NCBI RefSeq assembly: GCF_000622365.1
Contig: NZ_JASC01000014.1
Span: 868,001-932,000, forward strand
Direction of reading: 5' to 3'
DNA: 64,000 nt
From: Sulfitobacter noctilucae
GTDB taxonomy: Bacteria > Pseudomonadota > Alphaproteobacteria > Rhodobacterales > Rhodobacteraceae
Shown here: piece by piece, positions 42,631 to 51,105 of the stretch
Position numbering within the stretch: position 1 is the first letter of the stretch
Layout: each line of letters starts with the position of its first letter
Notes under the pieces: generated by a model
The model's database searches: none
What the model was told of the DNA's origin: nothing
Seen by the model: only the letters and a program-made list of their open reading frames with translations
Program-made: the position numbers and the translations under genes

Positions 42631-42647
42631 TGGGGTAAGATGCCCCA
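42631..42647. terminator. Weak stem-loop between convergent aroB and GNAT genes
   Basis: TGGGG pairs with CCCCA around a 7-base loop, followed a little later by GGGTTTTGCCCC. It is weak and only suggestive of a bidirectional terminator between the two stop codons. Confidence 0.35.
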
Positions 42648-42661
42648 CGGGTTTTGCCCCG

Positions 42662-43096
42662 TCACTCCTGCCGTAACACCATCGCGAATTTGTCTTTGCC
42701 GCTAAAGCCTAACGCCTCGTAGAACCCTGTGGCACCGCGCGCGCGTCCGGTCATCAGCATAAGCTTATAGGCATTTTTCGCGCAGGCCGCCTCAATCGCC
42801 GCTTGCATCACGCGCCTGCCAAAACCCTGGCGCTGATACCGCTGACGGGTGACCACGTTTTCGATCAGACCATAGGGGCGGCCCTGCCACAGCACATTCG
42901 GCAGCAGATGCAGCGTGACCATCGCGGCCAGATCATCGCCCACAAAGGCCCCCAGGACCTGCGTGCCGGAATGGGCCAGTACCACGTCAAAGGCCGCCGG
43001 ATCATCCGCCGGCGGCCCCACTGTTAGTTCATTGTAAAGCAACACCGCCTGAGACCAATCGGCCCCTGTGAGTAAGCGGGTCGTGCTTTGTGTCAT
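42662..43096 (-). CDS. GNAT family N-acetyltransferase
   Basis: A 144-residue GNAT acetyltransferase that uses acetyl-CoA. The core has YGLIENVVTRQRYQRQGFGRRVMQAAIEAA, which carries the pyrophosphate-binding RxxGxG-like element (RQGFGRR), and the C-terminal GATGFYEALGF is the usual motif B. The substrate is not predictable. Its start overlaps the ssb stop by one base (TGATG), so the pair is cotranscribed leftward. It converges with aroB. Confidence 0.88.
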   Translation of the reverse strand: MTQSTTRLLTGADWSQAVLLYNELTVGPPADDPAAFDVVLAHSGTQVLGAFVGDDLAAMVTLHLLPNVLWQGRPYGLIENVVTRQRYQRQGFGRRVMQAAIEAACAKNAYKLMLMTGRARGATGFYEALGFSGKDKFAMVLRQE

Positions 43097-43611
43097 CAGA
43101 ACGGGATTTCGTCATCCAGGTCGCGTGACGATCCGCCGCCAGCACCACCACCACCTGATGGCCCGCTGTCATAGCCACCGCTGTCGCGGCCCTGATCATA
43201 GCCGCCACCGCCGCCATAATTGCCGCCGCCGCCGCCATAGTTACCGCCACCGCCGCTATCGCGTCCGTCCAGCATGGTCAGCGTGCCGCCATAGTTGCGC
43301 AGAACCACTTCCGTGGAATAGCGATCCTGTCCCGACTGGTCCTGCCACTTACGCGTCTCAAGCTGGCCCTCGATATACACTTTCGAGCCCTTCTTGAGGT
43401 ATTGTTCCGCAATGCGCACCAGACCTTCGTTAAAGATGGCAACTGTGTGCCATTCTGTCTTTTCCTTCCGCTCGCCGGTGTTGCGGTCTTTCCAGGTTTC
43501 TGAGGTAGCGATGCGCAGGTTACACACCTTGCCGCCATTCTGAAACGACCGCACCTCTGGATCGCGCCCCAGATTGCCGATGATAATCACTTTGTTCACT
43601 GAGCCGGCCAT
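43096..43611 (-). CDS. ssb: Single-stranded DNA-binding protein
   Basis: Tetrameric SSB protecting DNA in replication and repair. Its 171 residues have an OB fold in the first 110 ([48 protein letters not shown]). A Gly/Tyr/Asp-rich linker of about 50 residues made of GGGGNYGG-type repeats follows, and the acidic protein-interaction tip is DDEIPF. All features are those of normal bacterial SSB. The repetitive linker is low-complexity but expected. The 5' untranslated region contains a stem-loop at 43639-43661. Confidence 0.96.
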   Translation of the reverse strand: MAGSVNKVIIIGNLGRDPEVRSFQNGGKVCNLRIATSETWKDRNTGERKEKTEWHTVAIFNEGLVRIAEQYLKKGSKVYIEGQLETRKWQDQSGQDRYSTEVVLRNYGGTLTMLDGRDSGGGGNYGGGGGNYGGGGGYDQGRDSGGYDSGPSGGGGAGGGSSRDLDDEIPF

Positions 43612-43638
43612 TATATCCCCCGTCCATCTGTCAGTTCA

Positions 43639-43661
43639 GGCTGCGCGAATCCGGCGCAGCC
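43639..43661. promoter_or_regulatory. Stem-loop in the ssb 5' region
   Basis: GGCTGCGC pairs perfectly with GCGCAGCC around a 7-base loop, 28 bases upstream of the ssb start. It is either in the 5' untranslated region of ssb or a small regulatory element. No T run follows. Confidence 0.35.
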
Positions 43662-43836
43662 GCTTGCTGGCCTTATATCTGTGGAAACAAGCATGACCAA
43701 GGCATGGTTAAAAGAAGATGAAGCATGCCGCGGCAATGGCGCAAAAAGACGCAAGGGCGGCCTGGAATCTATGACTGGATGAAATGGTGAACTTTGGTAT
43801 AAGGCACCAAGACTGACGGGTAAGGGCGTGCGACTT

Positions 43837-44433
43837 ATGCTGAGAACGGGTTTGATTGCGGGCTGCATGGCGCTGGCCGTGTTGTGTTTCGGCGGGGCGA
43901 CCGCTCAAGCCGATATCCTCTCCTCCAAAAACCGCAAGGCGATCTTCAAATCTCAGGCCAAGCTTTTGGACAACCGCGCGTCCAAGCAATATTCCGCCTC
44001 GATCCGGTTGCAGCCACCCAAGGTCGACACGCCCACGAAATGGCGCACGCCTAAATTCAGCGGCACCTATAAAGGCAAGTTTTTGAATATGGCACGGTCT
44101 GCGGCCAAGCGTCATGGCGTGCCGGAAGACCTGTTCTTGCGTCTTGTTCAGCAGGAAAGCAACTGGAACCACACAGCCGTCAGCCATGCGGGCGCGATTG
44201 GTCTGGCGCAACTGATGCCCGGTACCGCGCGTCTGCTGCGGGTGGATCCGACCGATCCTGAGCAGAACCTCGAAGGTGGTGCGCGCTATCTCAAACAGCA
44301 GTACCGGACCTTCGGCACCTGGAAGCTGGCGCTGGCGGCCTATAACGCGGGTCCGGGTGCTGTGCAAAAGCATGGCGGCGTACCGCCATACAAAGAAACG
44401 CGCAACTATGTGCGGATCATTGCAGGGCAGTAA
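43837..44433 (+). CDS. Lytic transglycosylase (SLT domain), exported
   Basis: A periplasmic peptidoglycan lyase of 198 residues. The signal peptide has hydrophobic [21 protein letters not shown] linker rich in basic residues follows, and then the SLT domain with catalytic Glu in [34 protein letters not shown], and [31 protein letters not shown], the AAYNAG motif. ATG 43837 has AAGGG ten bases upstream; the GTG at 43828 is too close to it. It stands alone between ssb (divergent) and the next exported protein. Confidence 0.93.
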   Translation: MLRTGLIAGCMALAVLCFGGATAQADILSSKNRKAIFKSQAKLLDNRASKQYSASIRLQPPKVDTPTKWRTPKFSGTYKGKFLNMARSAAKRHGVPEDLFLRLVQQESNWNHTAVSHAGAIGLAQLMPGTARLLRVDPTDPEQNLEGGARYLKQQYRTFGTWKLALAAYNAGPGAVQKHGGVPPYKETRNYVRIIAGQ

Positions 44434-44600
44434 ACCACTGCGCTGACCCCTTTCTCATTCAGGCCGGGCGGTTATGCGCCGATCTTTCTGCATCTCATTC
44501 CAAGATGTCTGGAACCTAATGCGATTGCTTTGAGTTGTCTTTTCAATCCAGGGGCGCGGATGATCCGCACCCGGTAAGACACAGAAAGACGGAGCATCAC

Positions 44601-45125
44601 ATGTTCAATACAACAAAAAAGATCACCCTCGCCGCCGCAGTCAGCCTGCTGGCTCTGAGCACCGCAAGCTTTGCAGCCGAGCCACCAACCCTGTCTGAGA
44701 TCGACGTATCCGCATCCTACAACGCGGCTGAAGATACCAACGCAGCAGAGCTTTTCCCGGAGATCGCAGAGGATGTGCAGATTGCCATCGCCAAGCTGGT
44801 CCCCATGAGCGACAGCGCAGGTGACCCGACATTGCGCGTCGACATCCGCAAGGTTGCTCTGAATGGCGATACCATGCTGCCAGACTCAGCCGAATTCAAC
44901 GAGTTGGAAGGCGTAGTATCGTTCCAGACACGCACCGGTGAGGAAGGTCAAAGCTTTCCGGTAAATATCAAAGCCGTAATGGACGATAGCGCAATTCCTG
45001 AAGGATATGCAGCTGTCCCACCATCTCTGGATGACTACTACCGTGCAATGGTCGATGGTTTTGCCATGAAAGTTGCCGAGCGCATCGGCAGTGTCGATAT
45101 TGATGGCAATATGGTGACCAAGTAA
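44601..45125 (+). CDS. Exported protein of unknown function (174 residues)
   Basis: It has a clear signal peptide: FNTTKKITLAAAVSLLALSTASFA, with probable cleavage after SFA, and GGAGCATCAC before ATG 44601. The mature part has about 150 residues, acidic and polar, with no membrane segments or named motif; DPTLRVDIRKVALNGDTMLPDSAEFNELEGVVSF looks like a beta domain. It stands alone and is followed by a strong terminator. Function is unknown. Confidence 0.75.
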   Translation: MFNTTKKITLAAAVSLLALSTASFAAEPPTLSEIDVSASYNAAEDTNAAELFPEIAEDVQIAIAKLVPMSDSAGDPTLRVDIRKVALNGDTMLPDSAEFNELEGVVSFQTRTGEEGQSFPVNIKAVMDDSAIPEGYAAVPPSLDDYYRAMVDGFAMKVAERIGSVDIDGNMVTK

Positions 45126-45148
45126 TCACGACCCAACGGACGAATATG

Positions 45149-45178
45149 AGCGCGGTCTTCAACAGGCCGCGCTTTTTT
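45149..45178 (+). terminator. Rho-independent terminator between convergent genes
   Basis: AGCGCGG pairs with CCGCGCT around an 11-base loop and is followed by TTTTTT. It ends the gene at 44601 and sits just before the stop of the ABC ATPase gene. Confidence 0.88.
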
Positions 45179-47268
45179 CATTCCGCGGCCACGCCGACCT
45201 CGATGACCGGTTCCATCTCCGCAAATTTCTCGTCCGACAGATGGCATTTTACCTGATGCCCGTTCGCCAGGACCCTGATGGGAGGCACCTCTGTCTCGCA
45301 CAGGTTCCCCGGCACTTCAGACTTCCATCGGCACCGCGTCTGGAAGGGACACCCTGGCGGTGGGTTCATGGCAGAGGGAATATCGCCCTCAAGCACGATG
45401 TGCTTTTTCTTCACCGACGTATCCGCAATCGGCACAGCCGACAGCAAAGCTTCGGTATAGGGGTGATAGGGCGGCGAGAAGACCTGATCTGTTGTGCCAA
45501 GCTCCACCACATGGCCGAGATACATCACCATCACCCGATCGCTCAAATAGCGCACAATCGACAGATCATGGCTGATAAACAGCAACGTGGTCTTCTGTTC
45601 GCGCTGGATCTCCATCAACAGATCCGTCACCGCCGCCTGTACGGAAACATCCAAGGCAGAGACCGGCTCATCCGCCACCACGATCCGCGCATCGCCTGCA
45701 AAGGCCCGCGCAATACCAACCCGTTGCTTTTGGCCACCCGAAAGCTGTCGCGGCATTCGGCCCGCGAATTCACGCGGCAATTTCACCAGATCCAGCAGTT
45801 CCAGCATGCGCTGCTTCCGCTCGGCCTCGTTCTTGCCGATCTTGAAAATCTCTAGCGCCCGAATGATCTGGCGTCCCACGGTCATCGAGGGGTTCAGCGT
45901 GTCAAAGGGGTTCTGGAACACCATCTGCACATCCGCCACATTCTTGGTGCTGCGATCCTCGATGGGCACATCGCCGATGTCGTGGTTGTCGAGCAAGACC
46001 TGACCCTCGGTCGCTGTTTCCAGTCCCATCAGCACCTTGGCAAAGGTGGACTTGCCGCAGCCGGATTCACCGACGATGGCGAGTGTCTCGCTTTCGCGCG
46101 CCTCGAATGTCAGTTCCTCGTTGGCCTTGACCACCTTGGTACTGCCTCCACCAAACATCGCATTGGCGGCCACCTGATAATATTTCTTCAGTTTGTCGAT
46201 CTTCAAAACAACATCGCCAACCTCGCCTTTCGTCTTCACCTCGGCCAGTTCCAGCGGCGCGTTCCAGTCGATCTCCTGATATCTCACACAGCGGGTGTGG
46301 TGCCGGTCGTCGCCGCCGATGGTAAACATGGGGATCGTCCCCTGATCACAGCGTCCCGCCTCGAAATAATCGCAACGCGGGCCGAAGTTACAGCCAGGCG
46401 GACGCTCGTGGGGCAGGGGGAAGTTGCCGGGAATTGCAATCAGGGGCCGCGCGTTCTTGTCCGCGCCGGGCAGGGGAATCGAGCGGAACAGTGCTTGCGT
46501 ATAGGGGTGCTGCATCTCGTCGAAGACATCCTCGATGGTGCCGCGCTCCACCGCTTCGCCGGAATACATCACACAGATACGATCGCAGGTTTCCAGCACC
46601 AGCCCGAGGTTGTGCGAGATAAACAGCATCGAGGTGCCGTATTTCTTGCCCAGATCCTTGACCAGCTCGACCACCGCCGCCTCGACAGTCACATCAAGCG
46701 CCGTTGTCGGCTCATCCAGAATAAGCAAGGAAGGCTCGCTCATCAGGGCCATGGCGATCACGATTCGCTGCTGCTGGCCACCGGACAACTGATGCGGATA
46801 GGCATCCAGAATGCGCTTGGGATCGGGCAGCTTTACGTCTGTCACCACCATCAAGGCACGATCATAGGCGTCCTTCTCGCTCATGCCGGCATGGATCATC
46901 GGCACTTCCATCAACTGTTTGCCGATCTTCATGGCCGGGTTCAGCGATGCCATCGGCTCTTGATAGATCATTGCGATCTCGGAGCCGCGAATGTCGCGCA
47001 ATTCCTCGTCCGACATCTCGCCCAGATCACGGCCCTTGAACTTGATTGACCCGCCCACGATGCGGCCATTCTTGCCCAGATCCTGCATCACCCCCAAGGC
47101 CACAGTAGATTTGCCACAACCGGATTCGCCCACCAACCCCAGCGCTTCACCCGGCATCACGGAAGCCGAGAAATCCATCACCGCCGGAATTTCGCGCAGC
47201 CGTGTAAAAAACGAAATCGACAGCTTGTCGATCTCGAGAATTGGTCCGTCGTATTTTTCTTTTACCAT
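45178..47268 (-). CDS. Fused two-domain peptide-type ABC ATPase (DppD-DppF-like)
   Basis: A 696-residue cytoplasmic ATPase with two complete ABC domains fused, which normally exist as two proteins in the Dpp/Opp family. Domain 1 has Walker A GESGCGKST near residue 48, signature LSGGQQQR and Walker B LLILDEPTTALD. Its C-terminal part has the Cys-bearing PPGCNFGPRCDYFEAGRCDQG of the oligopeptide type. Domain 2 has a second GESGCGKST near 400, LSGGQKQR, and PPGCPFQTRCRW. Both are intact. It is the last leftward gene of an importer with permeases at 47377 and 48856. The substrate is probably a peptide, opine or glycoside. Confidence 0.93.
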   Translation of the reverse strand: MVKEKYDGPILEIDKLSISFFTRLREIPAVMDFSASVMPGEALGLVGESGCGKSTVALGVMQDLGKNGRIVGGSIKFKGRDLGEMSDEELRDIRGSEIAMIYQEPMASLNPAMKIGKQLMEVPMIHAGMSEKDAYDRALMVVTDVKLPDPKRILDAYPHQLSGGQQQRIVIAMALMSEPSLLILDEPTTALDVTVEAAVVELVKDLGKKYGTSMLFISHNLGLVLETCDRICVMYSGEAVERGTIEDVFDEMQHPYTQALFRSIPLPGADKNARPLIAIPGNFPLPHERPPGCNFGPRCDYFEAGRCDQGTIPMFTIGGDDRHHTRCVRYQEIDWNAPLELAEVKTKGEVGDVVLKIDKLKKYYQVAANAMFGGGSTKVVKANEELTFEARESETLAIVGESGCGKSTFAKVLMGLETATEGQVLLDNHDIGDVPIEDRSTKNVADVQMVFQNPFDTLNPSMTVGRQIIRALEIFKIGKNEAERKQRMLELLDLVKLPREFAGRMPRQLSGGQKQRVGIARAFAGDARIVVADEPVSALDVSVQAAVTDLLMEIQREQKTTLLFISHDLSIVRYLSDRVMVMYLGHVVELGTTDQVFSPPYHPYTEALLSAVPIADTSVKKKHIVLEGDIPSAMNPPPGCPFQTRCRWKSEVPGNLCETEVPPIRVLANGHQVKCHLSDEKFAEMEPVIEVGVAAE

Positions 47269-47346
47269 CTTCAGTCTCCTTCTGGAGAGGCCTTCATCAA
47301 AAGCGTCCTGCGCTTTCTCTTTTTGGCCTTATATCCCGCGGGGGTC

Positions 47347-47363
47347 CGGGGGCAGAGCCCCCG
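47347..47363. repeat. GC-rich intergenic hairpin
   Basis: CGGGGGC pairs with GCCCCCG around AGA, next to a CCCGCGGG palindrome (47336-47343). It is in the gap between the ABC ATPase and permease genes and resembles a common GC-rich interspersed element of alphaproteobacteria. It may stabilise or process mRNA. Confidence 0.5.
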
Positions 47364-47376
47364 AACAGCGATGTCG

Positions 47377-48843
47377 TCAGTCGCGTAGCGATTCCTCACG
47401 CAAACCATCCGCCAGCAGATTGAGCCCCAGCACCAGGCTCAACAAAGCCAGTGCAGGTGCTATCGCCGCATGCGGATAAAGCGCCAGCAAGCGCCGGCCT
47501 GCGTTGATCGTTGATCCCCAGTCCGGGCTTTCGCTTTCCAGCCCCAGACCGAAAAAGCCCAAGGTGCCTAGGAGGATGGTGGTATAGCCGATCCGCAAAC
47601 AGAAATCGACGATCAGCGGTCCGCGTGCGTTGGGCAGGATCTCCCACAGCATGATGTACCACGGGCCTTCGCCGCGCGTCTGCGCCGCCGCCACATAATC
47701 GCGTGTCTTGATGTCCAGCGCGAGGCCGCGCACGATACGGAACACCGTGGGCGAGTTCACAAAAACCACCGAGACAAAAACCACCAAGATGCCTGCATCA
47801 ATGTCGAACCCGTCCAGAAAGGACGGCAAGCCGGGGATGCGATATGTGTCAGTCTGCACGATAGAGCCATCGTTGCTGATCATGGAAAGATAGAGCCACC
47901 CCAAAACCCCCAGCACCACAATCAACAGCGGTGTCCGGAAGGACGGTTGCGTGTAAAAGCGCGAATTGAGCAGGATCGCGACAAAGATTAACGGGAAGAT
48001 AAAGAGGAACATCGCCATGTAGTTGGGAATGCCCGTAAGAACGATCTCGGGCGTCACCAGCAGGTAGAATAGCAAGATCACCGGAAAGGCGAGGATCAGG
48101 TTGGCCAGAAAGCTGAGAACGGTGTCCAGCCGCCCGCCATAATATCCCGCAGGCAAGCCCAGCGTGATGCCAACCATAAAGGCAAAGAGCGTGGCCATCG
48201 GCGCGATCTGCACTACGACCCACGACCCTTTGATCAGCCTTGAAAAAACATCGCGGGCAAGGTTGTCACCGCCCAACAGGAACCACTGGTACTCGCCTTC
48301 TTCAGCGCCGCGTAGCGGCGTGCCGGGCAGCTTGTTCTTCATGCCAGAGACCTGAGACAGGCTGTCATGGGTGATCAGCATATCGAAAACGCCGCCAAAC
48401 ACGCCAGTAAATACCCAGAACATCACAATGCCAAAGCCGATCATGCCCACAGTGCTGTCAAAGAGCTTGCCGTAAAGCCCCAGCCGCCGTTTGTAAGTAA
48501 TCGAGAGCACGAAGGTGAGGATCAGCGCGATCCAGACCGGCAGGAATTGCCGCGCCATGCCGCCGAAAATGCCTGCTCCGGTGCCAAGTATGATGCCGCC
48601 AATGAGATAGACCAGGACAAGGGCGATCAGTGCATAGAACAGATAGCCCAGCACCATTGATATGAACCCGGCCGCCCCTGTGTCAGAGGCGAGTGTGCCG
48701 TCTGACCCGACGGCGCGTGTGCCGGATGACGGTACCAGTGATGTCAGAATTGACACCACAATTGTCAGCGCCAAAAGTCCCAGCACCGCCAGAAAGATAA
48801 TATTGAGCCCGGAAAGGGAGCCCGTCCACGTTAAAGGATCCAT
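47377..48843 (-). CDS. ABC transporter permease (DppC-like), long
   Basis: A 488-residue inner-membrane permease of the Dpp/Opp family. The C-terminal part carries the binding-protein-dependent transport motif near residues 395-435 (RTRGEGPWYIMLWEILPNARGPLIVDF) and GTLGFFGLGLESESPDWGSTINAGR. The N-terminal part is longer than usual (DppC is about 300 residues), with about five extra hydrophobic segments and a loop with SQVSGMKNKLPGTPLRGAEEGEYQWFLLG before the conserved DNLARDVFSRLI. It belongs to the leftward three-gene importer. No binding protein gene is visible. Confidence 0.9.
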   Translation of the reverse strand: MDPLTWTGSLSGLNIIFLAVLGLLALTIVVSILTSLVPSSGTRAVGSDGTLASDTGAAGFISMVLGYLFYALIALVLVYLIGGIILGTGAGIFGGMARQFLPVWIALILTFVLSITYKRRLGLYGKLFDSTVGMIGFGIVMFWVFTGVFGGVFDMLITHDSLSQVSGMKNKLPGTPLRGAEEGEYQWFLLGGDNLARDVFSRLIKGSWVVVQIAPMATLFAFMVGITLGLPAGYYGGRLDTVLSFLANLILAFPVILLFYLLVTPEIVLTGIPNYMAMFLFIFPLIFVAILLNSRFYTQPSFRTPLLIVVLGVLGWLYLSMISNDGSIVQTDTYRIPGLPSFLDGFDIDAGILVVFVSVVFVNSPTVFRIVRGLALDIKTRDYVAAAQTRGEGPWYIMLWEILPNARGPLIVDFCLRIGYTTILLGTLGFFGLGLESESPDWGSTINAGRRLLALYPHAAIAPALALLSLVLGLNLLADGLREESLRD

Positions 48844-48855
48844 ATCCTTGCTCCC

Positions 48856-49941
48856 CTATGAAATGCGAATGCGCGGGTTGAGGTAGACATAACCGATGTC
48901 GGATATCAGCTGTGTCACCAGAACGACGACGACCGAGACCACCGAAACCGCCAGCAATAACTCAATGTCATTGTTCGACGCGGCCTGTACCAGAAGCCAC
49001 CCAAAGCCTTTGTAGTTGAACAAGGTCTCAACGATCACGACGCCGTTCAACAGCCACGGGATTTGCAGCATGATCACCGTAAAGGGCGCAATCAGCGCAT
49101 TGCGTAGGGCGTGCTTGAGCACGATGTCTGAAAACTTGACCCCTTTCAGCCGGGCTGTGCGAATGTATTGGGCTGTCATCACTTCGGCCATGGAGGCGCG
49201 GGTCATGCGTGCGATATATCCCATGCCATAAAGCGAGATGGTCAGCACCGGCAGAAAGAAGTTCCAGAAATTCGCATCTGCCATTGCCGAAGTGGCCGAC
49301 CCTAGAAACAGCGTTTTGCCGTCAATCCAGCCCCATTCGGCCAATAGCGGTGACAATCCGAATTTGGAGGACGCCAACAGCGCGATAAAGATAACACCCG
49401 ACACATACTCCGGTGTCGCCGTGGTCGCGATGGAGAAGGTCGAGAGCGATCTGTCCAGATTGGACCCTTCGCGCATGCCGGCCAACACACCCACAATCAG
49501 CGCCGAGGGCACCATGAGCAGCAAAACGCAGAGCATCAATTTACCTGTCAACGCCAGTCGGGTGGCCACCGTCGGGCCTACATCATCCTTGAAAACTGTC
49601 GAAAAACCCCAATCTCCTTGCAGAACACCACATCGCGTCGGGCGCTCCGCCTCGGGTGTGCCTTCGGGAAAACAGCGGCCAAAGGTCCTGCCATCGTCCT
49701 TTTCGGTCACCCAGCCTGGCATAACACCCAGCCATTGGCCAAATTTAACCGGCATTGGCTGTAAATAGCCGCGATCGCCCAGATAGGAGGAGACCGCTTC
49801 ATCCGACATGCGGAAGTTGCCTTGCGTTTTGGCGAGCTTTTCCAGATTCGGGTAGAGATTGGTCAGCCAGAACACGATGAACGTCAGGCACAGAGCCGTC
49901 AGCAGCATCACGCCCAGTCTGCGTAAGATAAATATTCCCAT
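48856..49941 (-). CDS. ABC transporter permease (DppB-like)
   Basis: A 361-residue inner-membrane permease, first gene of the leftward importer operon. The N-terminal MGIFILRRLGVMLLTALCLTFIVF is the typical DppB start. The conserved EAA-type loop (TRASMAEVMTAQYIRTARLKGVKFSDIVLKHALRNALIAPFTVI) and FNYKGFGWLLVQAASNNDIELL follow. A periplasmic insert with a Cys (FGRCFPEGTPEAERPTRCGVL) lies near residue 100. The start is 23 bases after a hairpin (49964-49979). Normally a substrate-binding protein gene precedes DppB, but here the next gene upstream is an AraC regulator. Confidence 0.93.
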   Translation of the reverse strand: MGIFILRRLGVMLLTALCLTFIVFWLTNLYPNLEKLAKTQGNFRMSDEAVSSYLGDRGYLQPMPVKFGQWLGVMPGWVTEKDDGRTFGRCFPEGTPEAERPTRCGVLQGDWGFSTVFKDDVGPTVATRLALTGKLMLCVLLLMVPSALIVGVLAGMREGSNLDRSLSTFSIATTATPEYVSGVIFIALLASSKFGLSPLLAEWGWIDGKTLFLGSATSAMADANFWNFFLPVLTISLYGMGYIARMTRASMAEVMTAQYIRTARLKGVKFSDIVLKHALRNALIAPFTVIMLQIPWLLNGVVIVETLFNYKGFGWLLVQAASNNDIELLLAVSVVSVVVVLVTQLISDIGYVYLNPRIRIS

Positions 49942-50244
49942 GTATTGCCCCTGTTGGTGGCTTGGCGGGATTTCCCGCCGTTTTTATTGAAGGCCGATGG
50001 CCTTTATCGACAGTATGCCCCGCTTGAACGGGTGCCGGGAAAAGAACTGCGATTGTGCTCCTCAAAGCCGTGCGGCGCGGTGACGGGTGGTCCCGGCTTG
50101 CGCACGCATTGCATCCCCAGACCCATCAGGCACGACATATAGGTTAAGGTCAATGTCTGCTTCCGCCCCTTGAGAGATTATTTGCGACATTTCTTCTGTC
50201 GGAAAACGACAAGGTTCGCGCCCGTATTTTTACCGGATCAGCGA
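49942..50244. promoter_or_regulatory. Control region of the ABC importer; no binding-protein gene
   Basis: A 303-base gap holds no recognisable gene. A hairpin at 49964-49985 lies next to the permease start, with AGGGGC just before ATG as a ribosome binding site. The remaining stretch contains AT-rich patches suitable for promoters and possible regulator sites. Confidence 0.5.
49964..49985. terminator. GGCGGG/CCCGCC hairpin with T run, upstream of dppB-like gene
   Basis: GGCGGG pairs with CCCGCC around ATTT, followed by GTTTTT reading rightwards. No rightward gene precedes it, so as a rightward terminator it has no obvious gene. Read leftwards it lacks a U run and instead lies in the 5' region of the permease mRNA, like hairpins that follow binding-protein genes. 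Confidence 0.45.
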
Positions 50245-51042
50245 CTAGGGGCCGCGTAGTTTGCTGGGGGTCATATTTGTGTGCTGCTGCATAAAGCGGG
50301 TAAAATATGCCGCGGAACCAAAGCCGAGGTGTCGGGCGATGTTCTGGGCAGGTTCGGATGTTTCCACCAGAAGGCGTCTGGCTTCGTGCAATATACGCTC
50401 GGTCAGTAGATCTGCGGCGGTTTTGCCTGTGGCCGCTTTTACTGCGCGGGTCAGATGGGTGGGGGTCACGCCCAGATCCCCCGCATAGGCCGCCATCGTG
50501 GCCCCCGTGGCAAAACGTTCGGGCAACATGGCACAGAACCGCTGGCTTAGCCGTTGGCCAGCCGAGCCCCGCGCAGGCGTATGTTCCTCCAGCAAGATCT
50601 GGCGGCGCAACCAGACCGCAATCAGGATACCGTAGCCTTCCAGCGCATCAGCGCTTAAAGGGCGCGCGCTTTGTTGTTCGCGCTGGGTGGCTTCGATCAG
50701 GCCGGTCAATTCGGATTGAACGTGCACATCGCGGATGCGCAGATGGCGCGGAATTTCGGGCAACTGCAGCGGCAGCCCCATTGGCAGTTGTAGGCAATTC
50801 CCGATTGTCTGACGCCCCAGATCAAGTGCAAAGAGGCTGTGGGCGGGAATGAAGAGCGCGTTATGTGCACCGACCCCGCGCCGGGTCCCATTCAACAGCG
50901 CCAAGCCCTGACCGCGGGTGATCCAGACCAGAAGATGGTAAGGACGGTCATGCGCCAGCTGTAATCGCCAGTCCTGTCCCTTGCTGAACTGCGCAAGGCT
51001 CTGGATAGTGATCGTATTGGCGTCAAAAGACGAATTTGTCAT
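50245..51042 (-). CDS. AraC family transcriptional regulator
   Basis: A 265-residue regulator: the N-terminal ligand-sensing part is a cupin-like beta domain (WRLQLAHDRPYHLLVWITRGQGLALLNGTRRGV), and the C-terminal part is the AraC HTH pair. The second HTH region reads ARRLLVETSEPAQNIARHLGFGSAAYFTRFMQQHTNMTPSKLR, the family signature. It lies upstream of and in the same direction as the ABC importer, with a 303-base gap, so it may control the importer (inference). A short gap of 63 bases separates it from miaA upstream. Confidence 0.92.
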   Translation of the reverse strand: MTNSSFDANTITIQSLAQFSKGQDWRLQLAHDRPYHLLVWITRGQGLALLNGTRRGVGAHNALFIPAHSLFALDLGRQTIGNCLQLPMGLPLQLPEIPRHLRIRDVHVQSELTGLIEATQREQQSARPLSADALEGYGILIAVWLRRQILLEEHTPARGSAGQRLSQRFCAMLPERFATGATMAAYAGDLGVTPTHLTRAVKAATGKTAADLLTERILHEARRLLVETSEPAQNIARHLGFGSAAYFTRFMQQHTNMTPSKLRGP

Positions 51043-51105
51043 AAAAGGTAAAGCCCGCGCACTGGTTACCTGATAATCGTAACTGAATAGTCGCTTATGG
51101 GCAAG

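Noticed and set aside
43100-43260. GC-rich tandem repeat in the ssb gene
   Set aside because: It is the normal glycine-rich linker of SSB, with no sign of a separate repeat element.
45982-47049. Rightward frame of about 355 codons opposite the ABC ATPase
   Set aside because: No motif and an unlikely composition, while the leftward frame has two full ABC domains.
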